Shown: positions 8,837 through 19,401, counted from the stretch's first letter. The stretch: 64,000 nucleotides of DNA from Clostridium sporogenes (GCF_001020205.1 NZ_CP011663.1:1860001-1924000); one strand, 5' to 3'. Notes: generated by a model not told the origin, from the letters alone. Program-made: numbers and translations.

Positions 8837-10216
8837 ATGAAAAATCAAAAATTACAGATTCATAATGAACTTAGACCTTATGAAGAGTATAAAAAGACTG
8901 AGTTATTATGGTTAGATTATATACCTAAGCATTGGAACATGATAAGAAATAAAAATGTAATGAAGGTAGAAAAAGAAATAGTAGGTCGAAATCACAGTAA
9001 ATATACTCTTTTGTCATTAACAAAACGAGGAATAATACCACGTGATCTAGAAAATGCAAAGGGAAAATTTCCGAAAGACTTTGAGGCATACCAAGTAGTA
9101 AATCCAAATAATATAGTGTTTTGCTTATTTGATATGGATGAAACTCCACGAACTGTTGGTTTATCTTCAATGAAGGGAATGATTACTGGTTCATATAATG
9201 TTTTTAAAATAGAAAATATTAATGAAAAATATTTATATTATTATTATTTGTCACTAGATAATAGCAAAAAACTTAGACCGCTTTATACTGGACTTAGAAA
9301 AGTAATTCATATAGAGACATTTTTAAGAACAAAAATGCCTAATCCACCTATGGAAGAGCAAAAGCAAATAGTCAAATATTTGGATTATAAGCTTAGTAAG
9401 ATAAGAAAATTTATAAAAGAAAAGAAAAAAATTATAGATTTACTAAAACAACAAAAGAAAGTATTTATAAATGAAGCAATAATAGGAAAATTAAAAATTG
9501 AAAATGGAGAATGTAAAGTCAGATATAAGTCAGAAATGAAGCCAAGTGGCATACAGTGGGTAGAGGAGATCCCGAAACATTGGATAAAGTGTAAATTAAA
9601 GCATTTAGGGAAATTTAAAAGTGGAGATAGTATAACTTCTTCACAAATTGATATGAAAGGAAAGTATCCTGTTTATGGAGGAAATGGACTAAGAGGATAT
9701 TTTGATAAATATACACATGATGGTAATTATTTGCTTATAGGCAGACAAGGAGCTCTCTGTGGTAATGTTCATTTAGTGAAAGGAAGGTTTTGGGCTTCAG
9801 AACATGCAGTTGTAGTAACAACAAATTCAAATGTTAATGTAGATTGGGCTAAGTATTTAATTGAAACAATGAATCTAAATCAATATTCTCAATCTGCTGC
9901 TCAGCCTGGATTAGCTATAGAAAGGATTATAAATATTTATACAATGCTTCCACCTATAGAAGAACAGAAAAAAATAGTAGATTATATTATAAGAATAACA
10001 GATAAAATTGATAAAAGTATCTTACATATTAATAAAGAAATTTCGCTCATTACCGAATATGGTATACGTCTTATTTCAGACATAGTTATAGGAAAAGTTG
10101 ATGTTAGAAATATTCCAGTAGATGAATTTATTCCAGAAGAGGATATTACTCATGAAATAGAAGATGAAATAATTCATAATGGGGAGGAAGCAGATATAAA
10201 GGAGAGCGAATTGTAA
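8837..10216 (+). CDS. hsdS: Type I restriction-modification system, specificity subunit HsdS
   Basis: 459 residues with the classical two-half layout. Target-recognition domain 1 runs from about residue 15 to 170 and is followed by a conserved helix (MEEQKQIVKYLDYKLSKIRKFI). TRD2 runs from about 232 to 375 and is followed by the second helix (IEEQKKIVDYIIRITDKID). Both halves start with an IPKHW motif, showing the internal repeat. Each TRD reads one half of the split recognition sequence. It starts 5 bases after hsdM and its stop overlaps the hsdR start by one base (TAATG). The recognition sequence cannot be predicted by eye. No inverted spare TRD copies were seen nearby, so phase variation is not indicated. 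Confidence 0.93.
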   Translation: MKNQKLQIHNELRPYEEYKKTELLWLDYIPKHWNMIRNKNVMKVEKEIVGRNHSKYTLLSLTKRGIIPRDLENAKGKFPKDFEAYQVVNPNNIVFCLFDMDETPRTVGLSSMKGMITGSYNVFKIENINEKYLYYYYLSLDNSKKLRPLYTGLRKVIHIETFLRTKMPNPPMEEQKQIVKYLDYKLSKIRKFIKEKKKIIDLLKQQKKVFINEAIIGKLKIENGECKVRYKSEMKPSGIQWVEEIPKHWIKCKLKHLGKFKSGDSITSSQIDMKGKYPVYGGNGLRGYFDKYTHDGNYLLIGRQGALCGNVHLVKGRFWASEHAVVVTTNSNVNVDWAKYLIETMNLNQYSQSAAQPGLAIERIINIYTMLPPIEEQKKIVDYIIRITDKIDKSILHINKEISLITEYGIRLISDIVIGKVDVRNIPVDEFIPEEDITHEIEDEIIHNGEEADIKESEL

Positions 10217-13173
10217 TGATAAGTAATACAAAGGAAGAGAAACTTGAAACCCTTATTGTGAATTATCTTCAGCGTAACAATGGTTATGAATTAGGATCAA
10301 ATATTGATTATAATAAAGAGTATGCAATTGATGAAAATAGATTATTTAAATTTTTAAAAGAGACTCAACCAGAAAAACTTCAAATTTTAGGCGTATTAAG
10401 TAGTGAGATGAATAAAGTTAAGTTTTTAAATAAATTACAGGATAAAATTATAAAGGATGGCATTATAAATGTGCTTAGAAATGGATTTAAAATATATCCT
10501 GTGAATTTAGATTTATATTATTTAATTCCAACGGAAGAAAATTCTAAGGCAGCAGAATTGTATTCTAAGAATATTTTTAGTGTTATAAGACAGCTTAAGT
10601 ATTCAAGAGATAATACAAAGTTTGCTATAGATTGCGTTATATTTATAAATGGACTTCCTATAATAACTTGTGAGTTTAAAAATAATTTAACAAAACAAAA
10701 TTTAGGTGATGCAGCATATAGATATAAAATAGATAGAAATCCAAAGGAGACTTTATTTGGATTTGGAAGATGTATGGTCCATTTTGCAGTAGATGACAAT
10801 GAAATTAAGATGTGTACAAAATTAAATGGGAAAAAGTCTTTATTTTCACCCTTTAACAAGGGATATAATAATGGCGCAGGAAATCCACCTAACCCTAATG
10901 GTATAAAAACAGATTATTTATGGAAAAAAATATTAAGTAAAAATGAACTTTCAAATATTATAGAGAATTATGCTCAAATAATTGAAGAAAAAGATGAAGA
11001 AACAAAAAGGATAAATAGAAAGCAAGTATTTCCTCGTTTTCATCAGCTTTCAGTTGTGGAAGCTATTTTAAATGATGTAAAAGATAAGGGGATAGGGCAA
11101 AAATATTTAATTCAGCATAGTGTAGGTAGTGGAAAATCAAATTCTATAGTATGGCTTTCACATAAGCTTGTGGATGTAAAAAAAAGGGGTAAAAATATAT
11201 TTGATTCTATTATTATAGTTACAGATAGAATAAACCTAGATAAACAAATTAAAAATACTATTAAAGGTTTTGTGCAAATGAGGAATACTGTAGGTCATGC
11301 AGATAGCTCTGGAGATTTAAGGAAACTTCTTGAAAATGGTAAAAAAATTATTATAACTACAGTTCATAAATTTCCTTATATACTTAATGGTATAGGAAAT
11401 GATCATAGAAAGAGTAATTTTGGAATTATTATTGATGAAGCACATTCAAGTCAAAGTGGAAATATGTCTGCAAAGATGAACATGACTTTATCAGAAGTGT
11501 ATGATGAGAGTGATGAGGACAAGATTCTTAAAATATTAGAAGGACGTAAAATGCTTACTAATGCAAGCTATTTTGCTTTTACAGCTACACCTAAAAATAA
11601 AACCTTAGAAATGTTTGGAATTTCTTATAAGGATAATGGAAAGATAAAGCATAGACCTTTTCATGTTTATACTATGAAACAAGCAATAGAGGAAGGGTTT
11701 ATCATTGATGTACTTAAAAATTATACAACAATAAATAGTTATTATAAACTTGCAAAAAGTATAGAAGATGATCCTTTATTTGATAAAAAGAAGACTCAAA
11801 ACAAACTGCGTAGATATGTTGAGTCTAATGAAAAAGCTATAGAATTAAAAGCTGAAATTATGATTGACCATTTTCTTAATCAAGTTATAGCAAAGGGGAA
11901 AGTAGGAGGAAAAGCTCGTGCTATGGTAGTTACAGGGAGCAAAGAAAAGGCCATTAGATACTATTATGCTATTTCAGATTATCTAGTAAAAAGAAAAACT
12001 CCTTATAAAGCAATTGTAGCGTTCTCCGGTGAGTATGAATTTGGTGGTGAAAGTCTTAGTGAAAGTAGTATTAATGGATTTCCAAGTAATGAAATTGAAA
12101 TGAAGCTAAGACATCATCCTTATAGAATTTTAGTAGTTGCTAATAAATTTCAAACAGGTTACGATGAACCCTTTCTTCATACAATGTATGTGGATAAAGT
12201 AATAACAGATATTAATGCAGTGCAGACTTTATCAAGATTAAATAGAGCTCATCCTCAAAAATATGATACTTTTATTTGGGACTTTGCAAATGACATAAAT
12301 GCAATAAAGGAAGCTTTCTCAAAATATTATCAAACAACTATTTTATCTGATGAAACAGACCCAAGTAAACTTAATGAAATAAAAAGAGAGATTAAAAAAT
12401 ATGAAGTTTTTAGTGATTATCATGTAAAAACCATAGTATATCTTTATTTAAATGGTGCAGGTAAAGAGCAACTTGACCCACTTCTTGATGTTTGTGTTAA
12501 AACTTATAAGGAAGATTTAGATGAAGATGAACAAGTTAATTTTAGAAGTAAGGCTAAAGCTTTTATAAGAAACTATGGATTTTTAGCTTCTATTCTACCT
12601 TATGGCAATTCAGAATGGGAAAAGTTATGTATATTTTTAAATATGCTAATACCTAAACTTCCTACATCCCAAAGGGAGGAAGATGATTCAAAAGGAATAC
12701 TAGAATCAATAGATTTAGATAGTTATAGGGCAGAAGCACAAGCTACTATCTCAATAGTACTTGAAGATAAAGAAAGCTACGAAATAAATCCTGTTGTTAC
12801 CTCAAATCATAGAGGTGTAAAGGAACCTAAGCTGGATTTATTAAGCAATAGATTGTCAAATTTTCATGAACTTTTTGGGAGTATACCTTGGGAGAATGAA
12901 GAGGGTGTAAAAAAACAGATTGCAAGGATACCAGAAATGGTGGCAAAAGATAAAGAGTATCAAAATGCAATGAAAAATTCTGATAAACAAAACGCTAAAA
13001 TTGAAAGTCAAAAAGCATTAAATAAAGTTATGATTTCTTTGATGTCTAGCAATATGGAAATTTTCAAACAATTTAACGATAATTCATCCTTCAATCAATG
13101 GCTTTCAGATATGGTGTTTAATGTTACTTATAATACAAAAGGGGAGGTTTACTCTGGAGTGGTAACAATATAA
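10216..13173 (+). CDS. hsdR: Type I restriction-modification system, endonuclease/translocase subunit HsdR
   Basis: 985 residues, full length. N-terminal PD-(D/E)XK nuclease: D139 and the E153-F-K155 triad in CEFKN. Superfamily 2 translocase: Walker A GSGKS at 304-308, DEAH box at 407-410, TATPKN motif further on, and the helicase C-terminal block with QTLSRLNR. The helical C-terminus docks on HsdM/HsdS. It is the restriction and ATP-driven DNA translocation subunit acting on unmethylated foreign DNA. It starts inside the hsdS stop codon and closes the operon. All catalytic residues are present, so the system looks active. Confidence 0.95.
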   Translation: MISNTKEEKLETLIVNYLQRNNGYELGSNIDYNKEYAIDENRLFKFLKETQPEKLQILGVLSSEMNKVKFLNKLQDKIIKDGIINVLRNGFKIYPVNLDLYYLIPTEENSKAAELYSKNIFSVIRQLKYSRDNTKFAIDCVIFINGLPIITCEFKNNLTKQNLGDAAYRYKIDRNPKETLFGFGRCMVHFAVDDNEIKMCTKLNGKKSLFSPFNKGYNNGAGNPPNPNGIKTDYLWKKILSKNELSNIIENYAQIIEEKDEETKRINRKQVFPRFHQLSVVEAILNDVKDKGIGQKYLIQHSVGSGKSNSIVWLSHKLVDVKKRGKNIFDSIIIVTDRINLDKQIKNTIKGFVQMRNTVGHADSSGDLRKLLENGKKIIITTVHKFPYILNGIGNDHRKSNFGIIIDEAHSSQSGNMSAKMNMTLSEVYDESDEDKILKILEGRKMLTNASYFAFTATPKNKTLEMFGISYKDNGKIKHRPFHVYTMKQAIEEGFIIDVLKNYTTINSYYKLAKSIEDDPLFDKKKTQNKLRRYVESNEKAIELKAEIMIDHFLNQVIAKGKVGGKARAMVVTGSKEKAIRYYYAISDYLVKRKTPYKAIVAFSGEYEFGGESLSESSINGFPSNEIEMKLRHHPYRILVVANKFQTGYDEPFLHTMYVDKVITDINAVQTLSRLNRAHPQKYDTFIWDFANDINAIKEAFSKYYQTTILSDETDPSKLNEIKREIKKYEVFSDYHVKTIVYLYLNGAGKEQLDPLLDVCVKTYKEDLDEDEQVNFRSKAKAFIRNYGFLASILPYGNSEWEKLCIFLNMLIPKLPTSQREEDDSKGILESIDLDSYRAEAQATISIVLEDKESYEINPVVTSNHRGVKEPKLDLLSNRLSNFHELFGSIPWENEEGVKKQIARIPEMVAKDKEYQNAMKNSDKQNAKIESQKALNKVMISLMSSNMEIFKQFNDNSSFNQWLSDMVFNVTYNTKGEVYSGVVTI

Positions 13174-13267
13174 AATTTGAATAAGGTAATGTTTTGCAGG
13201 ATTACTAGCTTTAATAGTATAGTATCCTTTAGTAATGAACTTTAGTTTAGGAATTGAAGAGAGATTT

Positions 13268-13471
13268 TCAATATTTTCTAATCTCCATAAAAAGATGATG
13301 ATTAATATCTGTTACTTGATGTATACTATCAGAATCAAATCGTCTAATTAATTCATTAATTTGTGATTGATCTAGTGTTTTATCAATATCAAACATATTT
13401 AGAGCTAGTTTTTGTACCCCCATCTTTTCATTGGTGTATTTGGTGGTTTCACAACCACTTGCTATAGACAT
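13268..13471 (-). CDS. Small orphan ORF, unknown; possibly a gene remnant
   Basis: 67 residues on the opposite strand between hsdR and thrC (starts MSIASGCETTKY, ends FMEIRKY). Composition looks protein-like (mixed charged and hydrophobic, DIDKTLDQSQINELIRRF helix) rather than the low-complexity pattern of a shadow frame. I see no ribosome site before the ATG, so it may be the tail of a gene whose 5' part is gone, perhaps from when the restriction genes entered. The family is not recognised. Confidence 0.3.
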   Translation of the reverse strand: MSIASGCETTKYTNEKMGVQKLALNMFDIDKTLDQSQINELIRRFDSDSIHQVTDINHHLFMEIRKY

Positions 13472-13541
13472 GATAATTGATATGGAGTTTTGGGAATTAC
13501 TTGTAATACAACAATAATAAATTAAGAATAATAATATGAAG

Positions 13542-13580
13542 AAGTGTGGCTATTAAAAATAGCTACACTTTTTATTTTTT
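13542..13580 (+). terminator. Intrinsic terminator before the threonine genes
   Basis: 13-bp stem (13542-13554 with 13558-13570, one G-U), 3-base loop, then a T-rich tract. It insulates hsdMSR from thrC. Confidence 0.8.
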
Positions 13581-13636
13581 ATATATTTAATAAATTATAA
13601 GTAAATTTAAAAAAAATGTATTTTATATAAAAACAC

Positions 13637-13665
13637 TTGACTTTATACAAAAGACAATATAATAT
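13637..13665 (+). promoter_or_regulatory. Probable promoter of the thrCB operon
   Basis: TTGACT at 13637-13642 with TAATAT at 13660-13665 (17-base spacer), inside a run that also contains TATAAT. It lies about 95 bases before thrC. No T-box or attenuator was recognised in the leader. Confidence 0.6.
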
Positions 13666-13758
13666 ATATGTTATAACTTTAATATTAACAAAACAGGAAA
13701 AAATAGAAAATGGAATAAAGCATATTAAAATATATTTCATTAAAAGGGGGCTAATAAT

Positions 13759-15240
13759 TTGTTTTATAAAAGTACCAGAGGAGAAGGAAAAAATGTTAAA
13801 GCATCAGAGGCAATAATTAGGGGAATAGCTGAAGATGGAGGATTATATGTACCACAAGAGTTTCCTAAAATAGATAAGAGTTTTAAAGAATTAGGAAACA
13901 TGAATTATAAAGAATTAGCATTTTATATTATGAAAAAATATTTTGATGATTTTAATGAAAAGGAACTTAGGGAATGTATAAATAGAGCCTATAATAGTAA
14001 GTTCGAAAATCCTCTTATAGCACCATTAAATTATAAGGCAGGAGCATATTTTTTAGAGCTTTATCATGGCAAAACATTAGCTTTTAAGGATATGGCCTTA
14101 AGTATACTTCCTCACCTTTTAAAAACCTCAGCAAAAAAGATGAATATAACTAAAGACATAGTTATATTAACAGCTACTTCAGGAGACACTGGAAAGGCTG
14201 CTCTAGAGGGATTTGATAGTGTAGAGGGCACAAAAATAGTAGTGTTTTATCCTAAAAATGGGATAAGTGAAATTCAAAGAAGACAAATGATTACACAAGA
14301 AGGAAAAAATACTTTTGTAGTAGGTATAGAGGGAAATTTTGATGATGCTCAAAGTGGAGTTAAGGAAATATTTAGCCATAGGGAATTTAATGAGTTACTG
14401 AATGAAAATGGTTATATCTTTTCCTCTGCCAATTCTATAAATATAGGAAGGCTAGTGCCTCAAATAGTATATTATGTTTATTCTTATGTAAACCTACTTA
14501 AAGATAAAAAAGTAGGGGAAGGAGAAAGTATAAATATAGTTGTTCCTACAGGAAATTTTGGTAACATTCTAGCGGCTTTTTATGCCAAGAATATGGGAAT
14601 ACCAGTTGGAAAATTAATTTGTGCATCCAATGAAAATAAAGTATTAACAGACTTTATAAATACTAGAATCTACAATAGAAGAAGAAATTTTTCTGTGACT
14701 AATTCTCCTTCTATGGATATTCTAATATCTAGTAATTTGGAAAGATTCTTGTATGAAATAAGTGGAAGAGATTCACGTCTTGTAAGAAAACTTATGACAG
14801 AACTTAAAGAAAAGGGTAAATATGAGATAACAGAGGAAATGAAGAAAAGATTAGATATATTATATGGAGATTTTGCAAGTGAAGATGATACACTTAAAAC
14901 TATTAAAAAGGTTTATGAAAGTTCTGATTATCTTATAGATACTCATACTGCAGTAGCATATGAGGTTTATGAAAAATATAAAAATAAAACAGGAGACCAT
15001 AGGATTACTATAATAGCATCAACCGCAAGTCCATTTAAATTTCCAAGGAGTATAAATGAAGTATTAAATATAGGAAATGATAGTGCTTCAGATTTTGAAT
15101 TAGTTAATTTATTTTCAGATAAACTAAATTTAAAATTGCCTAAAGGATTAGCAGGACTAGAGGAAAAAGAAATTTGTCATAAGGGCACTTGTAAAAAGGA
15201 TGAAATGGAAAAAGTAATTAAAAATTTTTTAGGGATATAG
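13759..15240 (+). CDS. thrC: Threonine synthase
   Basis: 493 residues, the size of the longer (class I) threonine synthases. It is a PLP enzyme converting O-phosphohomoserine to threonine. Visible marks: N-terminal FYKSTRGEG, PLP-binding lysine K110 in LAFKDMAL, the phosphate-contact motif TATSGDTGKAAL and a glycine-rich PTGNFGNILAA segment. It starts at TTG with AAGGGGG nine bases before. thrB follows nine bases after the stop, and aspartokinase and homoserine dehydrogenase genes follow, so the branch from aspartate to threonine is almost complete here (aspartate-semialdehyde dehydrogenase is not in the window). Confidence 0.95.
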   Translation: MFYKSTRGEGKNVKASEAIIRGIAEDGGLYVPQEFPKIDKSFKELGNMNYKELAFYIMKKYFDDFNEKELRECINRAYNSKFENPLIAPLNYKAGAYFLELYHGKTLAFKDMALSILPHLLKTSAKKMNITKDIVILTATSGDTGKAALEGFDSVEGTKIVVFYPKNGISEIQRRQMITQEGKNTFVVGIEGNFDDAQSGVKEIFSHREFNELLNENGYIFSSANSINIGRLVPQIVYYVYSYVNLLKDKKVGEGESINIVVPTGNFGNILAAFYAKNMGIPVGKLICASNENKVLTDFINTRIYNRRRNFSVTNSPSMDILISSNLERFLYEISGRDSRLVRKLMTELKEKGKYEITEEMKKRLDILYGDFASEDDTLKTIKKVYESSDYLIDTHTAVAYEVYEKYKNKTGDHRITIIASTASPFKFPRSINEVLNIGNDSASDFELVNLFSDKLNLKLPKGLAGLEEKEICHKGTCKKDEMEKVIKNFLGI

Positions 15241-15249
15241 GTGATTAAA

Positions 15250-16137
15250 ATGATAGAAGTTAGAGTACCTGCTACAAGTGCAAATATAGGACCAGGTTTT
15301 GATTGTTTAGGTGTAGCAGTAAATATGTATAATAAATTCTTTGTAGAAGAAATTAAAGAGGGACTTATTTTTCAAGGCTGTGAGGACAAATTTAAAAATG
15401 AGGACAACTTAATATATGTAGCTATGAAAAAGTGTTTTGATAAAATTGGATACAAACCTACTGGATTAAGGATAAAAATAGAAAGTGATATACCTGTATC
15501 CCGGGGTCTTGGAAGTAGTGCTGCCTGTGTGGTAGGAGGTATAGTTTCTGCCAATGAATTAGCTGGTAGGGTTTTAAATAAAAAAGAACTTTTAGATTTA
15601 GCAGTGGAAGTGGAGGGCCATCCAGACAATGTAAATCCAGCCTTTTGTGGGGGAATGACTGTTTCTATATCTGATAATAAGGAGATAATTTATAGTAAAG
15701 TAAAAGTAAGTGAAGGGATTAAGTTTTGTGCACTTATACCGGATTTTACTTTATCTACAGAGAAGGCAAGGACAGTGCTTCCTAAAAGTATAGATTATAA
15801 AGATGGAATATTTAATATAGGAAGAACTGCACTTATGGTATCCGCATTAAACAATGGTGATTTTCATTTAATAAAACATGCTTGTAAGGATAAATTACAT
15901 CAGGATTATAGAGCAAAACTTATAGAAAATTTTTATTCAATAAAAAAACAGTGTGAAAAACTAAATTCATTAGGGGTATTTTTAAGTGGAGCAGGTCCAA
16001 CAATTATGGTTATGATTAAAGAACAGGAAAATTATTTTTCAAAAAATATTAAAGTTTTTCTAGATACTTTAAAAAATAAGTGGGAAGTTAGGGAACTTAA
16101 GATAGATAATATAGGCACTATAATAAACAATAATTAG
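15250..16137 (+). CDS. thrB: Homoserine kinase
   Basis: 295 residues, GHMP kinase family. It phosphorylates homoserine with ATP to give the substrate of ThrC. The N-terminus [18 protein letters not shown] is the family signature and the ATP loop is [11 protein letters not shown] near residue 85; the C-terminal GAGPTIM motif is present. A GTG at 15241 is in frame, but GGTGA at 15240-15244 is better read as the ribosome site for the ATG at 15250. It is coupled to thrC (nine bases). Confidence 0.95.
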   Translation: MIEVRVPATSANIGPGFDCLGVAVNMYNKFFVEEIKEGLIFQGCEDKFKNEDNLIYVAMKKCFDKIGYKPTGLRIKIESDIPVSRGLGSSAACVVGGIVSANELAGRVLNKKELLDLAVEVEGHPDNVNPAFCGGMTVSISDNKEIIYSKVKVSEGIKFCALIPDFTLSTEKARTVLPKSIDYKDGIFNIGRTALMVSALNNGDFHLIKHACKDKLHQDYRAKLIENFYSIKKQCEKLNSLGVFLSGAGPTIMVMIKEQENYFSKNIKVFLDTLKNKWEVRELKIDNIGTIINNN

Positions 16138-16266
16138 TGCTAAAGTAAATAAATTTAAAAAAGAAATTAAGTACTTTTAAGCACAATAATTGCAATATTT
16201 ATAATTTTAAAAGAAAAATATAATGTTAGTAATTGCAAAAATAACATAAAATTTTTTAAATTATAC

Positions 16267-16337
16267 TTAGTAGTTGGTACTAGGTGGTAAAATAAGTTTT
16301 AATATTATATTTACTATCCACCATCCACTACTTACTA
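16267..16337 (+). other. Imperfect long inverted repeat between thrB and aspartokinase
   Basis: GT-rich TAGTAGTTGG...GGTGGTAAA (16267-16291) faces its AC-rich counterpart TTTACTATCC...CTACTTACTAA (16310-16337), giving an interrupted stem. There is no T run, so a terminator is doubtful. It may be a small repeat element. Confidence 0.35.
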
Positions 16338-16364
16338 ATTCATATATAGGGGGCTTAAAATAAA

Positions 16365-17684
16365 ATGGAAAAAGTAGTTGTAGCTAAGTTTGGAGGAAGT
16401 TCGCTTTCAAACAGTGAACAGTTTAGAAAGGTAAAAAATATAGTTTATGATAATGAAAACAGGAAATATATAGTACCTTCAGCACCAGGTAAAAGATTTA
16501 AAAAGGATTATAAAATAACAGATCTTTTATATTTATGTCATGCACATAGAGAAAGTGGTATATCTTTTGATGATGTATTTATACATATAGAGGAAAGATA
16601 TTTAAATTTGGCAAAGAAACTACAGGTTAAAGTAGATATAAAAAATAAATTAGAAGAAATAAAGGGGGAAATTGAAGCAGGTGCTTCAAGAGATTTTGCA
16701 GCTAGTAGAGGGGAATATTTAAACGGATTAATTTTAGCTGATTATTTAAATTATGAATTTATAGATGCAGCGGATATTATATATTTCAAAAAATATGGAA
16801 GTTTAGATTTAGAAAAAACAGAAAAAGCAATAAAAGAAAAAATTAAGAACGTAAAAAAAGCTGTTATACCAGGTTTTTATGGATCACTACCTAATGGAAC
16901 TATAAAGACTTTTTCAAGAGGTGGTTCTGATGTAACAGGAGCTATAGTAGCTAGAGCTGTGGATGCTTGTCTTTATGAAAATTGGACAGATGTTTCAGGG
17001 TTTTTAGTTGCAGACCCTAATATTATAGATAATCCGAAACCTATAGAGATAATAAGTTATAAGGAACTTAGAGAACTTTCTTATATGGGGGCAAAGGTCC
17101 TCCATGAAGAGAGTATATTTCCTGTAAGAGATGTAAAAATTCCTATAAATATAAAGAATACAAATAAACCAGAGGATAAAGGTACATTAATTGTGGATGA
17201 TGATAAAGCTTTAAATTATACTGGATCTATTACAGGCATAGCAGGTAAAAAAGGATTTACAGTTATAGCTATACACAAAATGCTTATGAATTCAGAATTA
17301 GGATTTTGTAGAAAACTTCTATCTATATTAGAAGAAAATGGAGTAGCCTTTGAAAATATTCCTTCAGGTATAGATTCTGTATCATTAGTAATAGAAGATA
17401 ATCAGCTTGGCAATAAGTTAGATATTATACTAGAGGAAATTAAAAGACAGTGCAATCCAGATTATTTAGAAGTTCATGTTAATATGGCGCTGATTGCCAC
17501 AGTGGGGAATGGAATGAATAGAACTAAGGGAATATCTGCAAAGATATTTAAAGGACTTTTAGAAGCCGATGTAAATATAAGAATGATTAATCAAGGCTCT
17601 AGTGAAATAAATATTATTGTGGGTGTGGAAAATGATGATTTTGAAAAGGCTGTAAGGGGCATATATAAAGCTTTTATAAATTAG
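16365..17684 (+). CDS. lysC: Aspartate kinase
   Basis: 439 residues, monofunctional aspartokinase of the type common in clostridia. It phosphorylates L-aspartate, the entry step to threonine, methionine and lysine. The N-terminal KFGGSSLS is the ATP/aspartate motif; SRGGSDVTGA near residue 190 is the second kinase motif; two ACT-like regulatory segments follow from about residue 285 (GFTVIAIHK...; ALIATVGNGM...), so feedback by an amino acid is expected. AGGGGGC precedes the ATG. The symbol lysC is used for the activity; position among threonine genes suggests a threonine-directed isozyme. Confidence 0.93.
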   Translation: MEKVVVAKFGGSSLSNSEQFRKVKNIVYDNENRKYIVPSAPGKRFKKDYKITDLLYLCHAHRESGISFDDVFIHIEERYLNLAKKLQVKVDIKNKLEEIKGEIEAGASRDFAASRGEYLNGLILADYLNYEFIDAADIIYFKKYGSLDLEKTEKAIKEKIKNVKKAVIPGFYGSLPNGTIKTFSRGGSDVTGAIVARAVDACLYENWTDVSGFLVADPNIIDNPKPIEIISYKELRELSYMGAKVLHEESIFPVRDVKIPINIKNTNKPEDKGTLIVDDDKALNYTGSITGIAGKKGFTVIAIHKMLMNSELGFCRKLLSILEENGVAFENIPSGIDSVSLVIEDNQLGNKLDIILEEIKRQCNPDYLEVHVNMALIATVGNGMNRTKGISAKIFKGLLEADVNIRMINQGSSEINIIVGVENDDFEKAVRGIYKAFIN

Positions 17685-18037
17685 TTTTAGAAATTTATGT
17701 AGAAATGTTAGAAAAACTTATTATATCAGTATTAATAATATTATTAATTTTAAAAAGATTTAAGTTTTATAAAGTTAAACTCTTATATTATGTATGATAT
17801 TTTTAAAAGTTTTTATTATAAATAATTTATGAATTGATATAGTTTTGAGAAACATGGTAATAAAGTTAAATGTAGAAAAATAATTTTCAAAATAAAATCA
17901 ATTTTAAAATAGAAATTATTTGATATTTTGTATAAGGGAAAATATGTGATTTAAAAGGATTTTTAATTTAAAGGTAGATTGAAAAAAGAATTTAAAAATT
18001 AGAAAGCTGTTTGCAAAAAAAAAAGGGGGCAAAAATC
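17685..18037. other. AT-rich intergenic region before hom, nothing recognised
   Basis: About 350 bases, strongly AT-rich. No T-box, lysine riboswitch, terminator or ORF was recognised. hom may have its own promoter here, but no confident -35/-10 pair stands out. Confidence 0.5.
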
Positions 18038-19315
18038 GTGGAAAAAGTTAAAATTGCGTTATTAGGATTAGGAAATGTAGGTAAAGGTGTTTGGAATATA
18101 TTAAAGACAAACAAAGAAGCTATAATTAAAAGAGCCGGTTATGATATAGAAATATCAAAAATATTGGTAAAAGATATAAATAAACAAAGAGGAATAGAAG
18201 TACCTAAAGAATTATTAACTACAGATGTGGAAGAAATATTTAATGATGATAGTATAAGAATTGTAGTAGAGGTTATAGGTGGGCTAGAGCCTGCTAAAGA
18301 ATATATACTAAGATCTATAAGGAATAAAAAGCATGTTATAACTGCTAATAAGATGCTTATTGCAACTAATGGTAAAGAAATTTTTAAAGAGGCTGAAAAA
18401 CAGGGGATAATTGTGAATTTTGAGGCTAGTGTAGCTGGAGGAATTCCTGTAATAAATAGTATAAATGAAAGTTTAACTGCAAATAAAATAGAGGAAATTG
18501 TAGGTATAATTAATGGGACTACAAATTATATACTAACTAAAATGACTTTAGAAGGTATGAGCTTTGAAGAGGCACTTAAAGAAGCACAGCAAAAGGGATA
18601 TGCAGAAGCAGATCCAACTTCTGATGTAGAAGGATATGATGCAGTTTATAAATTAGCTATTTTAACTACTTTAGCCTTTGAAACAAATGTAGATGTAGAA
18701 GATATATATGTAGAAGGTATAACTAAGATAAAAGCAAAGGATATAGAATATGCAAAGGAATTGGGATATGTTATAAAACTATTAGCTATAGTTAAAGAAG
18801 TTAATGAAAAGCTTGAACTTAGGGTTCATCCTACAATGATACCATCAATTCATCCTTTGGCCAATGTTAATGATTCTTTTAATTCAATTTTTATTAAAGG
18901 TAATGCAGTTGGCGATTTAATGCTTTATGGAAGAGGAGCAGGAGAACTTCCTACAGGTAGTGCAGTGGTTGGCGATATAATATCTGTTGTAAGAAATGAG
19001 GGTGTGCCTCAAATAGATAAAAACTATAATAATAAAGAGGTAGCACCAGTAGAAAGTATTAAATCTCAATATTATTTAAGAATTTCTGTAAAAGAAAAAC
19101 CAGGAGTTTTAGCAAAAATTACTGCTATATTAGGAGAAAATAAGGTAAGTATTCTATCCTTTATACAGAAACCTAAAAAAGGAGATTTTGTATCCATAGT
19201 GTTGGTAACTTATGATACTTTGGAAGGAAATATAAATAAATCCATAGAAGAAATAAAACACTTAGAGGTAGTAGACAAGATAAAAAGTGTTATAAGAATT
19301 GAAAATTTAAGCTAA
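18038..19315 (+). CDS. hom: Homoserine dehydrogenase
   Basis: 425 residues. It reduces aspartate semialdehyde to homoserine with NAD(P)H. Rossmann motif LLGLGNVGKGVW at the N-terminus, catalytic-domain signature YAEADPTSDVEGYDA near residue 195, and a C-terminal ACT domain (about 345-425, YYLRISVKEKPGVLAKI) for threonine feedback. The start is set at GTG 18038, eight bases after AAAAGGGGG; the longer TTG start at 18011 would lie upstream of that ribosome site. A perfect 22-bp terminator follows. Confidence 0.94.
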   Translation: MEKVKIALLGLGNVGKGVWNILKTNKEAIIKRAGYDIEISKILVKDINKQRGIEVPKELLTTDVEEIFNDDSIRIVVEVIGGLEPAKEYILRSIRNKKHVITANKMLIATNGKEIFKEAEKQGIIVNFEASVAGGIPVINSINESLTANKIEEIVGIINGTTNYILTKMTLEGMSFEEALKEAQQKGYAEADPTSDVEGYDAVYKLAILTTLAFETNVDVEDIYVEGITKIKAKDIEYAKELGYVIKLLAIVKEVNEKLELRVHPTMIPSIHPLANVNDSFNSIFIKGNAVGDLMLYGRGAGELPTGSAVVGDIISVVRNEGVPQIDKNYNNKEVAPVESIKSQYYLRISVKEKPGVLAKITAILGENKVSILSFIQKPKKGDFVSIVLVTYDTLEGNINKSIEEIKHLEVVDKIKSVIRIENLS

Positions 19316-19401
19316 TCCAAAGATGATTTCTCAAAATAAAATGTATTTAATTTTAATACTTTAGGAAATTCAAATTAATTTTTAAAAATATAATTTGAAA
19401 A

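Noticed and set aside
8837..10216. Phase-variable (inverting) hsdS
   Set aside because: No second hsdS, no spare recognition-domain copies in reverse orientation and no recombinase gene are nearby; the IPKHW repeats are the normal internal symmetry.
16138..18037. T-box or lysine riboswitch before aspartokinase or hom
   Set aside because: No T-box GGTGG antiterminator motif with a downstream terminator and no lysine aptamer was recognised; GGTGG at 16283 belongs to an imperfect repeat.
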